Assembly (NCBI GenBank): GCA_037975125.1
Contig: CM075852.1
Coordinates: 7,249,792-7,313,791, forward strand
DNA length: 64,000 nucleotides
Reading direction: 5' to 3'
Source: Latrodectus hesperus
Taxonomy: Eukaryota; Arthropoda; Arachnida; Araneae; Theridiidae
In this document: positions 24,822-35,736 of the stretch, piece by piece
How the letters are laid out: every line of letters starts with the position of its first letter
Position numbering within the stretch: position 1 is the stretch's first letter
The notes under the pieces: model-generated
Database searches by the model: none
Told to the model about the DNA's origin: nothing
What the model saw: the letters and a program-made list of their open reading frames with translations, nothing else
Made by a program: the position numbers and the translations under genes

Positions 24822-27269
24822 CAATCAAAATAGTTATTATCAGTTTCCTTCATTTATTCCACCTTGCTAGATTTTTAGATGTGAATGGATTTGTTGGAAA
24901 TAACAAAAAGGGAATTATACTAGAAGAAAGTAAAATATCAATTAAAAATCATCCTTTAAAATTGTTTTATTTTATTCCGATTAACTTTATTAATCTAAAA
25001 AAATTTTGCAACAGTAAAAAATTAATTAAATTCAATTTTATAGAATAAACTAAGAATGTTTGTTAAGGTAAAATCATAGTCACGTAATATTAAAATTTCA
25101 CTCTTAATGGCTTTCTATAAATATAATATTAATTGTCATACTGTCCACTTGATTATAAGCTTGTTTAACTAAATGCTTTTAAGTTAAAAATTCTCCAATT
25201 GTGTAGATATATTATGTTTCCACAAATTTAATAATAGTATAGTAATTCGTAACTATTATAAACTGATAAAGTATAATTCATTTTGTTTGAATTTTGATCA
25301 GTACAAAAATATCCCCTTTTATTTCATAAAAACTTAATTTAAAGAATATTAATTTGTTAAGAAGTGTAACTTTTAATATAAAATTCTTAACCGCGGTTAT
25401 TAGTGGTATTAATTGAATAGAAGTGTTAGCACACATTTAACCCAACAAATATTTTTCCTTTTTATTTAAAATTTAATTTAACGATTTAATTTAAATCGAA
25501 ATTATATTTTAATATTGATTCAATAATTAACGATTATAATGAATATATTAATTTAATCTATTAATTATAATTAATGGATAAATTTAATGGATATTAATTT
25601 AAAATCCATTAAATCATTTATAGTTGTTCCAATCATTATTGAAATAAAATTTCGATTTAAAATTAAATATCATAAATTAAAAATTTTTGAAGCATGATTA
25701 TTGTAATTCTTTTAACAATAAAAACTTAACTTTTCTTTGTTATGTTTTAAATAATATTAAATAAATTTAGAATTTTAAAAGAATTAAAACTTAAAATTTA
25801 CCAATTGAAGTTGATCTGAATGCCACATTTAACGATATTTATTCATACAAAAAGAATGAACAAACAGAATGTATTTATTTTCTTTTGTCATATACAAACA
25901 ACAAATATAAACAAATAACAATACACCAAAAATAAACGTACAAATGTGTTCTTTTCTAGAAATTAAGCACCAAATTTTCCGGTGTAATAAGCTATTGGAT
26001 ATCATGTATGGAGATTATAGCATCATAAAAAAAATCTCCATAAATATCAACCTAAAATTTCATTAAATTATTATTTACATTTTTTCATTTGTTATAAGTT
26101 CTCCCATTATTTTATTCTTATTTTATAAATTTTAAATGTATGAATTGATAAAGAGATTTAAAGATAGTTGAATCGAATATGTTAATGATTGTGAGCTTAT
26201 GTTAATACCTTATAATATAATGGTTTTTATAATATTAAAAATGAAACATTTTCATTTCATAATTTCATTTTAAATAACACATGATAATAATTTAAATTAT
26301 CATAAATTAATAATTTATTAGAAAATTTAAATAACCTCATTCATTAACGGGCACTGTAAATCCATTTGAAATAACTTACAAATAGAAATTTTTTTAGATT
26401 CAAAATAGATAGCGTTTAATTCATTATTGAAGTCATTTCTGGCTTATAGTTTTTATTTTATCATTGTTCATTTAAAAAAATGCAAGTTTGTGATTTGTTT
26501 ATCATAAATGGGGAAACAGAATGCTTTAAGAGGTATGATTTTTACTTTAAATTTATTTTAAACAAACACGCAAAAATTAACAAATAAATATTTGCTTAGT
26601 AGTTTGGAAAGAGATGGGTTTTATTCAAAAATAAATTGGTGATGGAATATTCATAAATAAAATTACTTTAACTCAATAAAATTCATTTTCTGACATGTCA
26701 AAATTTATAGTTAATTAATAAAATAAAAGCTTAGGCATAAATTGAAATTTTTGCCGTGATATTCAAATGCAAAGAAAGACAACAAACTTATAGATTATAA
26801 ATCATACGAGTTCAATTTTCGTTTGGAAGTTTTTTTTTATTGGAGGATTATTCAAATTGGAAAATTTGACAAACTTTACTTCGAATTTTATGAAGCGATG
26901 TTTCATTGCATAGTCAAATATTTTAATGTAGGCATTCATTTATGAACCGGAAGACGGCAAACACCTAAATTTTCGTTGAAAAAATTATCCAAATCTTAAT
27001 AATTAAATCTTAAAATTTAACCAATAGACAAACTTAATCATTAAAATATAATATCTACTGCTTTAGAATCGAATGTTTTTTTATAATATGCATAGAAACG
27101 AATTGTAACGGTTAAAATGTTTAGAACTAAATAAGCATTTTGATTCTTCATCCTTGTAATTCATTATATCAGCTTCTGCACAAGTATCCTACCCATATTT
27201 TCTTGCTTAATCAACCACAAACGACTTTACAGCAAAACTTTCGTTATACTATCACCCCAATCAAGTGCC
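24822..27269. other. AT-rich DNA downstream of the FREM2-like gene
   Basis: No coding or element signature was found. Local AT palindromes at 25480-25640 are expected at this base composition. Confidence 0.5.
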
Positions 27270-27275
27270 TTTATT
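27270..27275 (-). promoter_or_regulatory. Candidate polyadenylation signal AATAAA
   Basis: TTTATT on the plus strand reads AATAAA on the minus strand, about 105 nt after the stop codon of the FREM2-like gene. The hexamer is frequent by chance in this AT-rich DNA. Confidence 0.35.
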
Positions 27276-27378
27276 ATCTTTTATGAATCCCATGCAAACA
27301 CACAGAATATCTATCTCGAACAGTTCCATTTGTTCACTAATATTTTGAAATTCAGTCTTGACTATGTCTCAGTACGTG

Positions 27379-27849
27379 TTATACTTCCGTATGATCATCG
27401 GATAGACTGTAATGTCTGACACTCACAATCCTACTTTTACCGGAACTCCTACTCACAATGGTCGCCACTTGTGACGTAGGTGGCGAAGATTGATTTCGTT
27501 GCTTTTTGGACAAAAACAACACAGTTATGGCGATTATGAAAACGGACCCGACCACTCCAATGACCAAGGTCAGTGCATGTGAATCTCCCTTCGCCTGAAC
27601 ATAAGATGGCTGTCGTTCTTGGACAGTCATCTTCCTTGAACTTCTAGATTTGGCAGAATAATCCAGAACCAGCCGGTTCATGTTGGTGCCACGGCCGTTT
27701 CGGCCTATCTCCTCGTCGCTGATACTTCGTCGGGCTTTGGTATGCATTTCTTGACTAAGTATGCTGCGTTTGCCCAGTCCTCTAGCGGCGTTTCCTTTCG
27801 AACGGACGGTATATATGCAGTGAACGAACCATTGTCTGCCATAGGACAC
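27379..27849 (-). CDS. FREM2-like: FREM2-like, last exon: transmembrane helix and PDZ-ligand tail
   Basis: Acceptor ATTTTTTAG; the exon opens at GTG TCC TAT in phase 0, joining PLFQ to [18 protein letters not shown]. There are 156 codons, then TAA. Residues 1-91 are extracellular, with a basic GLGKRS stretch. Residues 92-113 (27511-27576) form one hydrophobic helix, [20 protein letters not shown]. About 43 cytoplasmic residues follow, starting SKKQR and ending HTEV. T-x-V at the C-terminus is a class I PDZ ligand. In vertebrates the FRAS1 and FREM2 tails bind GRIP1 PDZ domains, so the same role is likely here. Confidence 0.93.
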   Translation of the reverse strand: MSYGRQWFVHCIYTVRSKGNAARGLGKRSILSQEMHTKARRSISDEEIGRNGRGTNMNRLVLDYSAKSRSSRKMTVQERQPSYVQAKGDSHALTLVIGVVGSVFIIAITVLFLSKKQRNQSSPPTSQVATIVSRSSGKSRIVSVRHYSLSDDHTEV

Positions 27850-30800
27850 CTAAAAAATAACTGGAGTTAGTTTTCAATATTAACAAAATAAACTTTCGTT
27901 CTTTGACTCACGATAAATATTGTTATACAATATTTTTTTTAACTATAAAATCAACACTTTTATGTTGGTAACATATATCTGTTGTTGTTGCTGATCCCTG
28001 TTGTCTAGCAGCGCTAGACCAAGTCTATGATATTGTACACTCTCAGGAAATCAATGACCAATAATGGTCGCTCCAGAAGATCTTCTTTATCGAGTCCCAA
28101 GCACTCAAGGATATGATCCTGAGTGGCTTGGCTTTTGAAACACTTAGCGCAAATTGGAAATTCCTTTTCTTTGTTGTTAAATGTCAATGATCTTAGGTGG
28201 CCACTTCGAAAACGAGTTATTGTAGTTTGTTCCAGTCTGCTGCACCGGAGGGATAGAGATCCGCCAGGACGATTACCCTGGTACCTCTATCTAACATATA
28301 TCTAATGATACTTAGTAAAGAAATGGCTTTAATTAAATAAACAAAAATGTAAATGTTTTAACGGAAAATGAAATAAAAAAAGGTAACTAAGGTATTTTCA
28401 ACTTAATTTGAATGAATCAGCCAATGAATCAAATATTAATTCATTAATTCTGTGTTTTCTGATGCATGAAAAATTCATTTGAACAAGACGCATCTAAAAA
28501 TTAAATACAAATTTCTGTGGAAAAATCCACAATTTAAATTTAACACACCACAGTCAAATCCACAGTTTAGAAAACAGCTAATGAGTTCTTCTAATCATTC
28601 ATACATTCATTATGTTCTAATTTTTAAAACCCCATTCTAAAATATGAAGTGTATTCTTTACGAAGAAAAATAGGGTCAAGTATTTTAAAATATGGCAATA
28701 AGCATAATCATTATAAGATTTTATTTTAATTTCAAATCAATATGACAAATACTTTATTTTCTGTAAAATATAATTATTAACTGAATCAGCAGACTGTAAT
28801 CTGTTATACTTTAAATATTCTACAGTTTATCACCTACAGCAAATGTTAAATGTTCAACAGGATACCATTCATGCATATGTAATACTAACTATCTGCGTGT
28901 AGACAATGTAGTCCTTTGGTATTGCCATGTTACATTAAAGGACCCAGTTAAAGCATGAGAGAGTTACTAGTACTTATTAAAAATCTCTCTCTGTCTTAGC
29001 TATTTGCTCTTTTTATACTCTTCTACTTAAACTTAATTATATTGCTTGCATATTTGTGTTATAAACTACTTATATCGTCTGCTATGACCATCATCAAGAT
29101 AATTAATTTGTATCTTTACCAAGGTTACTTGGAGTGTTAGGATAATCTATCTTCACAATTTTATAGCACTATTTAACTCATGTCATCTCCCATAGTGAAA
29201 ATTTTGTAAATGTTTCGTTGTTGATGTTATGTTTCTGTCAAATTATTCATTTCAAATATGAGAGACCTATTGAAATTCAATTTTGTTATCAAATTTCGTG
29301 ACAATTCTGTCACACTAGATGTATTACGTGATGGAGCTATACCTGATAACCTAAGGTACAGACCAGGTGTTCCATTGCGTATGTCAATGTAAAATACAAT
29401 TGCTTTTAAAAATCGCTTCTAATTCAATTCCGAAATAAGTATTTCATATCTAAAATAATTTTGACTCTAACGTGATATAAATACTTCCTAAAAATATTCA
29501 TGTGCTTACTTGATATATATTTTATACGATTATAAAAATTTAATGGAATAAACTTTTGGATGTGCTTTAGAATCTAACAATACAATACATAAACTTGTGA
29601 ATTATTCAGATTATATATTTAGACTCTTTATAAAAACGTCCTATTTGAAGACCATTATGAATGGCATTCAAATTCAAGGTCATTACCTGAAACAAAGGAG
29701 CTGAATCAAAGCGAAATCCATCGGCATGGGGTTGTCTGAGGAGGGCTTCGACCTCCTGGTCGGCGTCATCTCTGGCCAGCACAGCATTGAAAGGAATGTT
29801 GCGGAATTCCGTGGTCACCGAACGAGGGGCCCCCTTGTCCTGATTCAATGGAGGGAAAAGAGATGCCGTCAAACATAAAAGTGTTAAAAGGAGAGCTTAA
29901 TTTCTATTAAACACGTGATTTTCCTGTTGTTTTTTGCTGTGTGTGTTGTTGTAAAATAGCTTCTAGGGTGTCACTTGGAATGCAGTACATTAATTAAGTA
30001 GTTTAGTGATTCAATTGCTAAAACGAATTTAAATACAATTTGCAGTATGATGTGTTTATACCACTATTTTGATATTTGGAGATTTATTTTAACGTACCTT
30101 TATAAATTTATGCAAATAACTAAAACATTTATCTGAAGTATAGATTACCATTCACAAATTAGGAATTAGTTTTATGTAAATTAACATGTTGCATGTTATT
30201 TAATTTAATGTTTATAATAGAGATTATGAATACTAAGATGTATAAATACTTTAAAAGAGAGATAGATAATATATTTATTGTAACTTAATATATTTTTGTT
30301 CAAATTACTATTTTTGAAATGCAATTATGAAGTTACAATGTTTAAAAATACTTTTATAGTACAGTATACACGTAAAGATTAAAATTTTGCCTCTGACACT
30401 ATACATTTAGTACAGGGATGCACAACCTATGGCCCGCGGGTGAAAATTGGCCCGCGTCGCCTTTAAAGTTGGCCCGCGAATGTTAATAAAATAAGACTAA
30501 TTTAAAAAGAAATGAGACTCTTTCAAATAAACAAAAGAGAAAACGATTCTACATCAGAATAAATATTTTACATTTGTGAGCAAACTTTTTCTTTAATGAA
30601 TTTAAACAAATCAAAAATAAGAAATAGAATAGCGGATGAGAGCCTTTCTTCTGTTTTACGTATTGCCACAAAGAATCTTAAGCCCAACATAAAATCAATA
30701 ATTTCAAATATTCAGTCATAGCCATCACATTAAATTTTACTAATTTTTTTCAAAATTTAAATTGAGTTTTTTGTATAATTACCAAAAAGTTTTCTCCCGT

Positions 30801-33510
30801 TATTCAATTTCAAGTCTTTTTCTGGAAATAAAGTATTTTAAGCATATCTATAATGTTTGTGTTTTATTACTTTATTGTATAATGTTTGCATGAGTAAATA
30901 AGTAAATTAACAATTACAATTCATGCGTATTGCCACAAAAAATAGTGTTTTCACATTTATAACATGTTTTAACATTTACGTACTGCTTTGGCCCTCGACA
31001 TGATCTTTTTTCATATTTTGGCCCCTCATTCTGAAAAGGTTGTGCACCCCTGATTTAGTATTTCTAAAACTAGGCATTATTTTGTGAATCTATTTTTGAA
31101 GTTATACATTGTGCAATTCCTTAATAACAGCTCTCTCATTGTAACAATAAGAGATATGCAACTAAAATTATTTAGTAATCTGCAATTTCAGGACTTTAGG
31201 AACAAAGTTTACTCATTGTTAGCGATATGTCATAACTCGCGATATTTTAATAATAGTGAATTATTAGTGAAAAGAGAAAATTCAGTTTTCGCGCTACTTA
31301 CAATGATCTTAAAGGCATAGAGTAAATTTTCTGAATCTGTCACACATCCATATTCATTATGTTCGGGATCGTATTTGGGAACATAACCGTCGATCCCAGT
31401 GCAAAGGAAACATTTTTCCACGTTTACTGAGAAGGACTCGCCTAAGTTTTGAGAAGGGTCCATCATCACCCTCCCATAAACAGTGTCACCTGAAATGAAG
31501 TATTGAAACTCTGAAATCAAGTTATGGTATGGAAAGATGTTTTCGCTTTTCTTTTATTATATATATATAACAATAAAACACATTTTTAAGAAATGACGAT
31601 AAACATTTCTTTAAATATGAAACATTTTGGGAAGTTCGTATCCTGTTTTCACAATTCATTCGTAAAAAGAATTCAATACAACTAGGTATTTTATATTTAA
31701 TTAATATTTTATATGTAAAATAAACAATTTTCTAAGGTATATAGCATAGTATATGATACAGACATTAAATAATTTGCTTCCTCTTATGGAAAATGCAAAT
31801 AGCAGAAACTCTAAGTGTACTTTTTTTAATTAATTTAATGTATTTTTAAGAAATAGTTTAATTTAAAATTTTTCCGAGGGGTAAACTCATTTTCCTTATA
31901 TTTTTCATATAAAGGGATGCACAACTTATCTCTATAATCTTATTTCAGTTAAAGAAAACACATAAGTATCAAGAATTTTCAGCATAAATAATTGGCGCTT
32001 TTAACCAATAACAGTATTTTCATTTAGGTTATAAAAATCAGATACAATAATTGAAATAATTTATATACATGTTAAGCTAGAATCTTCATACTCTTTCTTA
32101 AAACTAAATTTAAAAAATTTAGAAAATAATTTTATAAATACCGTTATTTTCAGTTATTTGTTTATCATAAGAGTTGTAGGCACAGATGTCATGTAATCCA
32201 GGATGCCATATTCTGAATTTTTTGGCGACCAATAAATGTTTCATAGATGACGTAAATACTAGGGTTGCCAAAACAAAGTTTTCTACATAATTTATATAAT
32301 TGTATAGGTCTCCTGTATGACGTAATAAAAACCAGTTTGCCAGGTAAACAAGAAAATCCACCAAAAAATCATTAAGCTCAGAATTTGGCATCCGGGGTCC
32401 AATTTGGCTCTGTGCTGATATATTATTATTGTATGATCATTATTTAACGTGATATTAAGAAGATGCTATTAATAATTTGAAACAGAATGTAATGATGCTC
32501 ATAATACTACAATATTCAGTTTTAAAACTAAAAAGAAAGTTTTTAAAAATTTATAATTATTAAATTAAAACGAATTTTAAAAAACAAATTATATAAATAC
32601 ATATTTTCAATCATGAACATGCAATGCTGTACACTTACATCAATATTTTTGAACAGCCAAGTTAAAAGTATTGAAAATGCGATCGTTTCAATTTTTAATT
32701 GAAAATAATTTTCACCTGGAACAAAAGAAGCATCACTATCTTCAGCGAATCCCATACTGCCATTGGAAAGCCACAAATCCCTTTTCCTCATGAGATGCAG
32801 GTGCGTGTTCAAGCTGTATTCAGTCGGTACCGGATCACTCACCTGCTGGAATCGCACATGCATATCAAAATTGACAGGGTCCCTTGGGTTGCACTGTGGT
32901 GGGTTGGTGTACTCTACGTCCTCAGTTACAGTACACGGAATAAGCTTTACGTGGTAAAGACCAGAATAATCTCGAACCTAAGAAGAAAAAGGATATCACG
33001 AACAGGTATTGTTAGTATTTTCGAGTCATTATTAAATAGGGAAAAGAATGTGGCATTGTTCGTACCGCGTAGTCAGAAACCAGCTGCCATTCTTGTTCTG
33101 GTTGAGCAAAGGTGGGTTCGGTTCGCAAGAGTTCCAGAGTGAACGATAAATCTGGATGGTCTGGTGTCATTACCATCGATTGAAAACCAGAATCTGTCAC
33201 AAAGAAAGATAACATATAAAAAAGATATAATGAAACTGCTTATCAAAATGGTTAGTGAAATTAAGTAGTGGTTTAATCTGCCTTATTACATAAGGCTGAT
33301 TAAAGCAATTCTCATTTTAATGTTTTAAAAGTTGTAAAGGAAAAATTGGAATAATATAAACATGACTATGTTCCTGGATTCAATTTGAAACATCTGGCTA
33401 CTTACCAGGATGATTTAGAACAAACTGTCCTCGGAATCTAGGCTCTGTTCTGAAATTCACAAGTAATTTCCCATCATGGCCAATAGTCATTCTTGTTGGA
33501 TAGAGATAAC
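27379..33510 (-). CDS. FREM2-like: FREM2-like extracellular matrix protein, 3' part of gene (six exons)
   Basis: FRAS1/FREM proteins are large basement-membrane-associated proteins that join epithelium to underlying matrix. The visible exons, in gene order, are 33510-33406, 33193-33066, 32977-32716, 31489-31302, 29839-29687 and 27849-27379. All have GT donors and AG acceptors, and codon phases match at each junction, giving about 434 residues plus stop. The text matches the conserved FREM2/FRAS1 C-terminal region: [59 protein letters not shown], and [18 protein letters not shown] before one transmembrane helix. The N-terminal repeats and Calx-beta domains are not in the recognised exons. Assignment to FREM2 rather than FRAS1 is by best recalled resemblance. 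The introns hold a LINE, a hAT MITE and a small TIR element. Confidence 0.92.
27981..28291 (-). mobile_element. 5'-truncated LINE in the last FREM2-like intron
   Basis: On the minus strand it reads [20 protein letters not shown], a [11 protein letters not shown] motif, a CxxC-H-C knuckle (ICAKC...DHILEC) and a C-terminus ending IIDLV-stop (TAG at 28014-28016). A short 3' UTR and a CAACAACAACAG tail follow. A perfect 12-bp target duplication TAACATATATCT flanks it (27969-27980 and 28292-28303). The frame is intact over about 90 codons, so the insertion looks young. Same family as 1-403. Confidence 0.9.
28304..29686 (-). other. FREM2-like intron sequence
   Basis: AT-rich; nothing recognised beyond the LINE at its 3' end. 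Confidence 0.6.
29687..29839 (-). CDS. FREM2-like: FREM2-like, fifth visible exon
   Basis: Acceptor CCATTGAATCAG, donor CAG|GTAATG. It is 51 codons in phase 0 at both ends, encoding [20 protein letters not shown] through [12 protein letters not shown]. The exon is less AT-rich than its introns. Confidence 0.9.
29840..30404 (-). other. FREM2-like intron sequence
   Basis: AT-rich; no features. It leads into the hAT-type MITE. Confidence 0.6.
30413..31052. mobile_element. hAT-type non-autonomous element (MITE), 640 bp
   Basis: Ends CAGGGATGCACAACCTATGG (left) and, inverted, CAGGGGTGCACAACCTTTTC (right) form a clear TIR starting CAGGG. A perfect 8-bp target duplication ATTTAGTA flanks it (30405-30412 and 31053-31060). 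GGCCCGCG blocks lie inside the left end and GGCCC blocks inside the right. An internal direct repeat CGTATTGCCACAAA occurs near 30659 and 30926. No transposase frame. It sits in the intron between exons 31302-31489 and 29687-29839. Confidence 0.92.
31302..31489 (-). CDS. FREM2-like: FREM2-like, fourth visible exon
   Basis: Acceptor CTTCATTTCAG, donor ATT|GTAAGT. The 188 nt encode [19 protein letters not shown], then [18 protein letters not shown] and [10 protein letters not shown]. Conserved cysteines of the membrane-proximal region (KCFLC and YGC) are present. It ends in phase 0. Confidence 0.92.
31490..32200 (-). other. FREM2-like intron with a stray hAT terminus
   Basis: AT-rich. AGGGATGCACAACTTAT at about 31914-31930 matches 16 of 17 bases of the terminus of the MITE at 30413, without a partner end or body. 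Confidence 0.6.
32201..32393. mobile_element. Small TIR element (candidate MITE) in a FREM2-like intron
   Basis: GGATGCCATATTCTGAAT at 32201 faces GGATGCCAAATTCTGAGC on the other strand at 32393. The 193-bp unit has no coding capacity. No convincing target duplication was seen, so the superfamily is unassigned. Confidence 0.55.
32716..32977 (-). CDS. FREM2-like: FREM2-like, third visible exon
   Basis: Acceptor TTTTTCTTCTTAG, donor CCAG|GTGAAA. It encodes [20 protein letters not shown], a Cys-containing [19 protein letters not shown] segment, then [19 protein letters not shown], among the most conserved blocks of the family. An internal CAG|GTGAGTG (32837-32845) looks like a strong donor, but the conserved reading frame runs through it. 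Confidence 0.92.
33066..33193 (-). CDS. FREM2-like: FREM2-like, second visible exon
   Basis: Acceptor ...TTTGTGACAG, donor GCG|GTACGA. The 128 nt complete the split Asp codon and encode [20 protein letters not shown] through WQLVSDYA. It ends in phase 0. Confidence 0.88.
33406..33510 (-). CDS. FREM2-like: FREM2-like, first visible exon
   Basis: Acceptor CCCTAAAG at 33511-33518; donor GTAAGT at 33400-33405. It starts with two bases of a split codon and ends with one. It encodes [19 protein letters not shown], then a conserved [16 protein letters not shown] segment. The exon before it was not found. Confidence 0.88.
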
Positions 33511-34466
33511 CTTTAGGGATAAAAAATAAACAAATTTAGAGCTCAAAAAATAATCTTCACTTTTATGCATAAAATAAATGTATGAAAAAATATATTCAAT
33601 TGGCTTTTAAAATATTAAATTGGCAATTTTGAATTTTACTATTTGTAGTTCTTTACCGGCAGAGTAATAAAAAAGTAGATTTCGGTAATGGTCTTTTTTT
33701 TAACATGTAATGAAATTTTTTGCTGCCATAAAACTTACAAATATAATCTAACAAACTTATATTATGAATCTCTGTTAAAAACTAGAGTTTGGAAAAATGC
33801 AATCTTCTTTCTTATCCTTCATTTACTTTTCTTCGTTTAAGCAAGAAAAAAATGTGTACTTAATAAAGTATAGTTTCAGTAATAATAAGGAAAATATTTT
33901 TGAACTTATTTACAATTCCTTACATCTGTGCTTTATGTATTTTATTTCAGCCTAAGCAATAAGTTTTGTAACCTGCATGGGTAGTGGAAAGACATAACAA
34001 TAAAACAGCTAATCCCATCAGTTTATCAGCACATAAAGAAATTTCTCACGTTTGCTAATTTATTAATCCTTTATATGAATAGAAAAGATTCTGATTGGTT
34101 GAAAAGACAGTTGCAATTTTCTTATATTTGTATTTCTGAAACAAAATAATGGAACTTTGTAAAGACACTATATATGTTTGTTATTCACATTATTTTCCTC
34201 ACAATAAAATGAATACTACTTAAGAATAAATAAAAGGAAAAAGTATCAGATTTTTGTCTTTAAGAAATTCAAATTTCTACTTTCAACATTTAAGTGAGAA
34301 GAGAAAGTATGTTTTTAATAAAAAAACTTATATATTGAGAAAAATTAGACACATACATTTGCTTTTCTTTTTTTTCGCATGTAACAGTTATGGATTTCAT
34401 TAATTTTTTTTTTTAAATTTGATAGCATATGTATCACACATATAAATAAAATAGTGAGTTAAAAAT
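33511..34466 (-). other. AT-rich DNA, presumed FREM2-like intron
   Basis: The acceptor of the first visible exon lies at 33511-33512. No upstream exon is recognisable before the assembly gap. Confidence 0.5.
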
Positions 34467-34966
34467 NNNNNNNNNNNNNNNNNNNNNNNNNNNNNNNNNN
34501 NNNNNNNNNNNNNNNNNNNNNNNNNNNNNNNNNNNNNNNNNNNNNNNNNNNNNNNNNNNNNNNNNNNNNNNNNNNNNNNNNNNNNNNNNNNNNNNNNNNN
34601 NNNNNNNNNNNNNNNNNNNNNNNNNNNNNNNNNNNNNNNNNNNNNNNNNNNNNNNNNNNNNNNNNNNNNNNNNNNNNNNNNNNNNNNNNNNNNNNNNNNN
34701 NNNNNNNNNNNNNNNNNNNNNNNNNNNNNNNNNNNNNNNNNNNNNNNNNNNNNNNNNNNNNNNNNNNNNNNNNNNNNNNNNNNNNNNNNNNNNNNNNNNN
34801 NNNNNNNNNNNNNNNNNNNNNNNNNNNNNNNNNNNNNNNNNNNNNNNNNNNNNNNNNNNNNNNNNNNNNNNNNNNNNNNNNNNNNNNNNNNNNNNNNNNN
34901 NNNNNNNNNNNNNNNNNNNNNNNNNNNNNNNNNNNNNNNNNNNNNNNNNNNNNNNNNNNNNNNNNN
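34467..34966. other. Assembly gap, 500 N
   Basis: Exactly 500 N, a conventional unknown-size gap. It removes the head of the adjacent SINE-A copy and could hide a FREM2-like exon. Confidence 0.99.
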
Positions 34967-35302
34967 AGGGTGGGGTTCGATTCCTAACACAGCCAAAGAC
35001 ATACCGAGTACATGCAATATGCGTACTCGTTAAATCTGTGGAATCGAAAGTCCTGAGGTCTGTCATTGAGGAGTTACCGTAAGTGTAATGGTTTGGAGAA
35101 AATTATCTCCTCCTCCAGATCAATGTCAAAATTGAGGGAGTGGTGGCTCTAGTGGTGCCATCTATCGCAGTAGTTTAGAGCAAAATCATACTTTCACCTT
35201 TGTCTTGCTCTGATTAAACGAAAGATGCCCCCTACTGACTTGAATTCGCATAGCTAATGGCATAGCGAGCTTGGCTAGTCCAAGTATCATAAATAACAAC
35301 AT
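34967..35302 (+). mobile_element. SINE-A copy, head lost in gap
   Basis: It starts inside the tRNA-like head, with box B GGTTCGATTCC at about 34973-34983. It aligns with the 8182-8575 copy to its tail (GTATCATAAATAACAACA). Box A is in the gap, so the 5' end and target duplication are unknown. Confidence 0.88.
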
Positions 35303-35497
35303 TTTTATTTATAAATTTTATTAAAAGTATTTTAATTGCTGTTTTATAAATAATTTTATTGTAGCATTTTGACACATTTTGAAAAACGTTTTCTTGTGAC
35401 ACCAGCAATTAATCATATTATGTTACTTGTTTCTATCAATAGCTGAATTATATTGCTTTATTATAGTTTTATAACACCACATTCACGAATAAAATTG

Positions 35498-35729
35498 CAG
35501 GCTAATGGTGGAGTGGTCAGCATCCCTAACTTCAAAACCGTAGGTCCTGGGTTTGAATCCTGATTCAGGCATGGATCTTCCTTTCCTTCTCTCTGTGTGT
35601 GTTTCTTTATCTCTCCTCTTTCGGAGTGAAATAGTACACCCATTGGGTGCCCCACTGTGTATAATATGCCATCACATTCACCCCTTGTAGCGCTTAATAG
35701 GAATATCCTAAGTGCAAGCACGCATTAAA
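35498..35729 (+). mobile_element. SINE-C, tRNA-derived SINE
   Basis: A tRNA-like head with box A-like TGGTGGAGTGG and box B-like GGTTTGAATCC (near 35550) starts the element. A body rich in CTTTCCTTCTCTCT follows, then a short A-run. The body differs from SINE-A and SINE-B. A short flanking match AAAATTG (35491-35497 and 35730-35736) may be the target duplication. Confidence 0.7.
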
Positions 35730-35736
35730 AAAATTG

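Noticed and set aside
32119..32391. 90-codon minus-strand frame as a FREM2-like exon
   Set aside because: It coincides with a TIR element, does not resemble the family, and would break the phase between adjacent exons.
32699..33142. 147-codon plus-strand frame
   Set aside because: It is the shadow of two FREM2-like exons on the other strand.
35461..35721. 86-codon minus-strand frame as a gene
   Set aside because: It is antisense to a tRNA-derived SINE.
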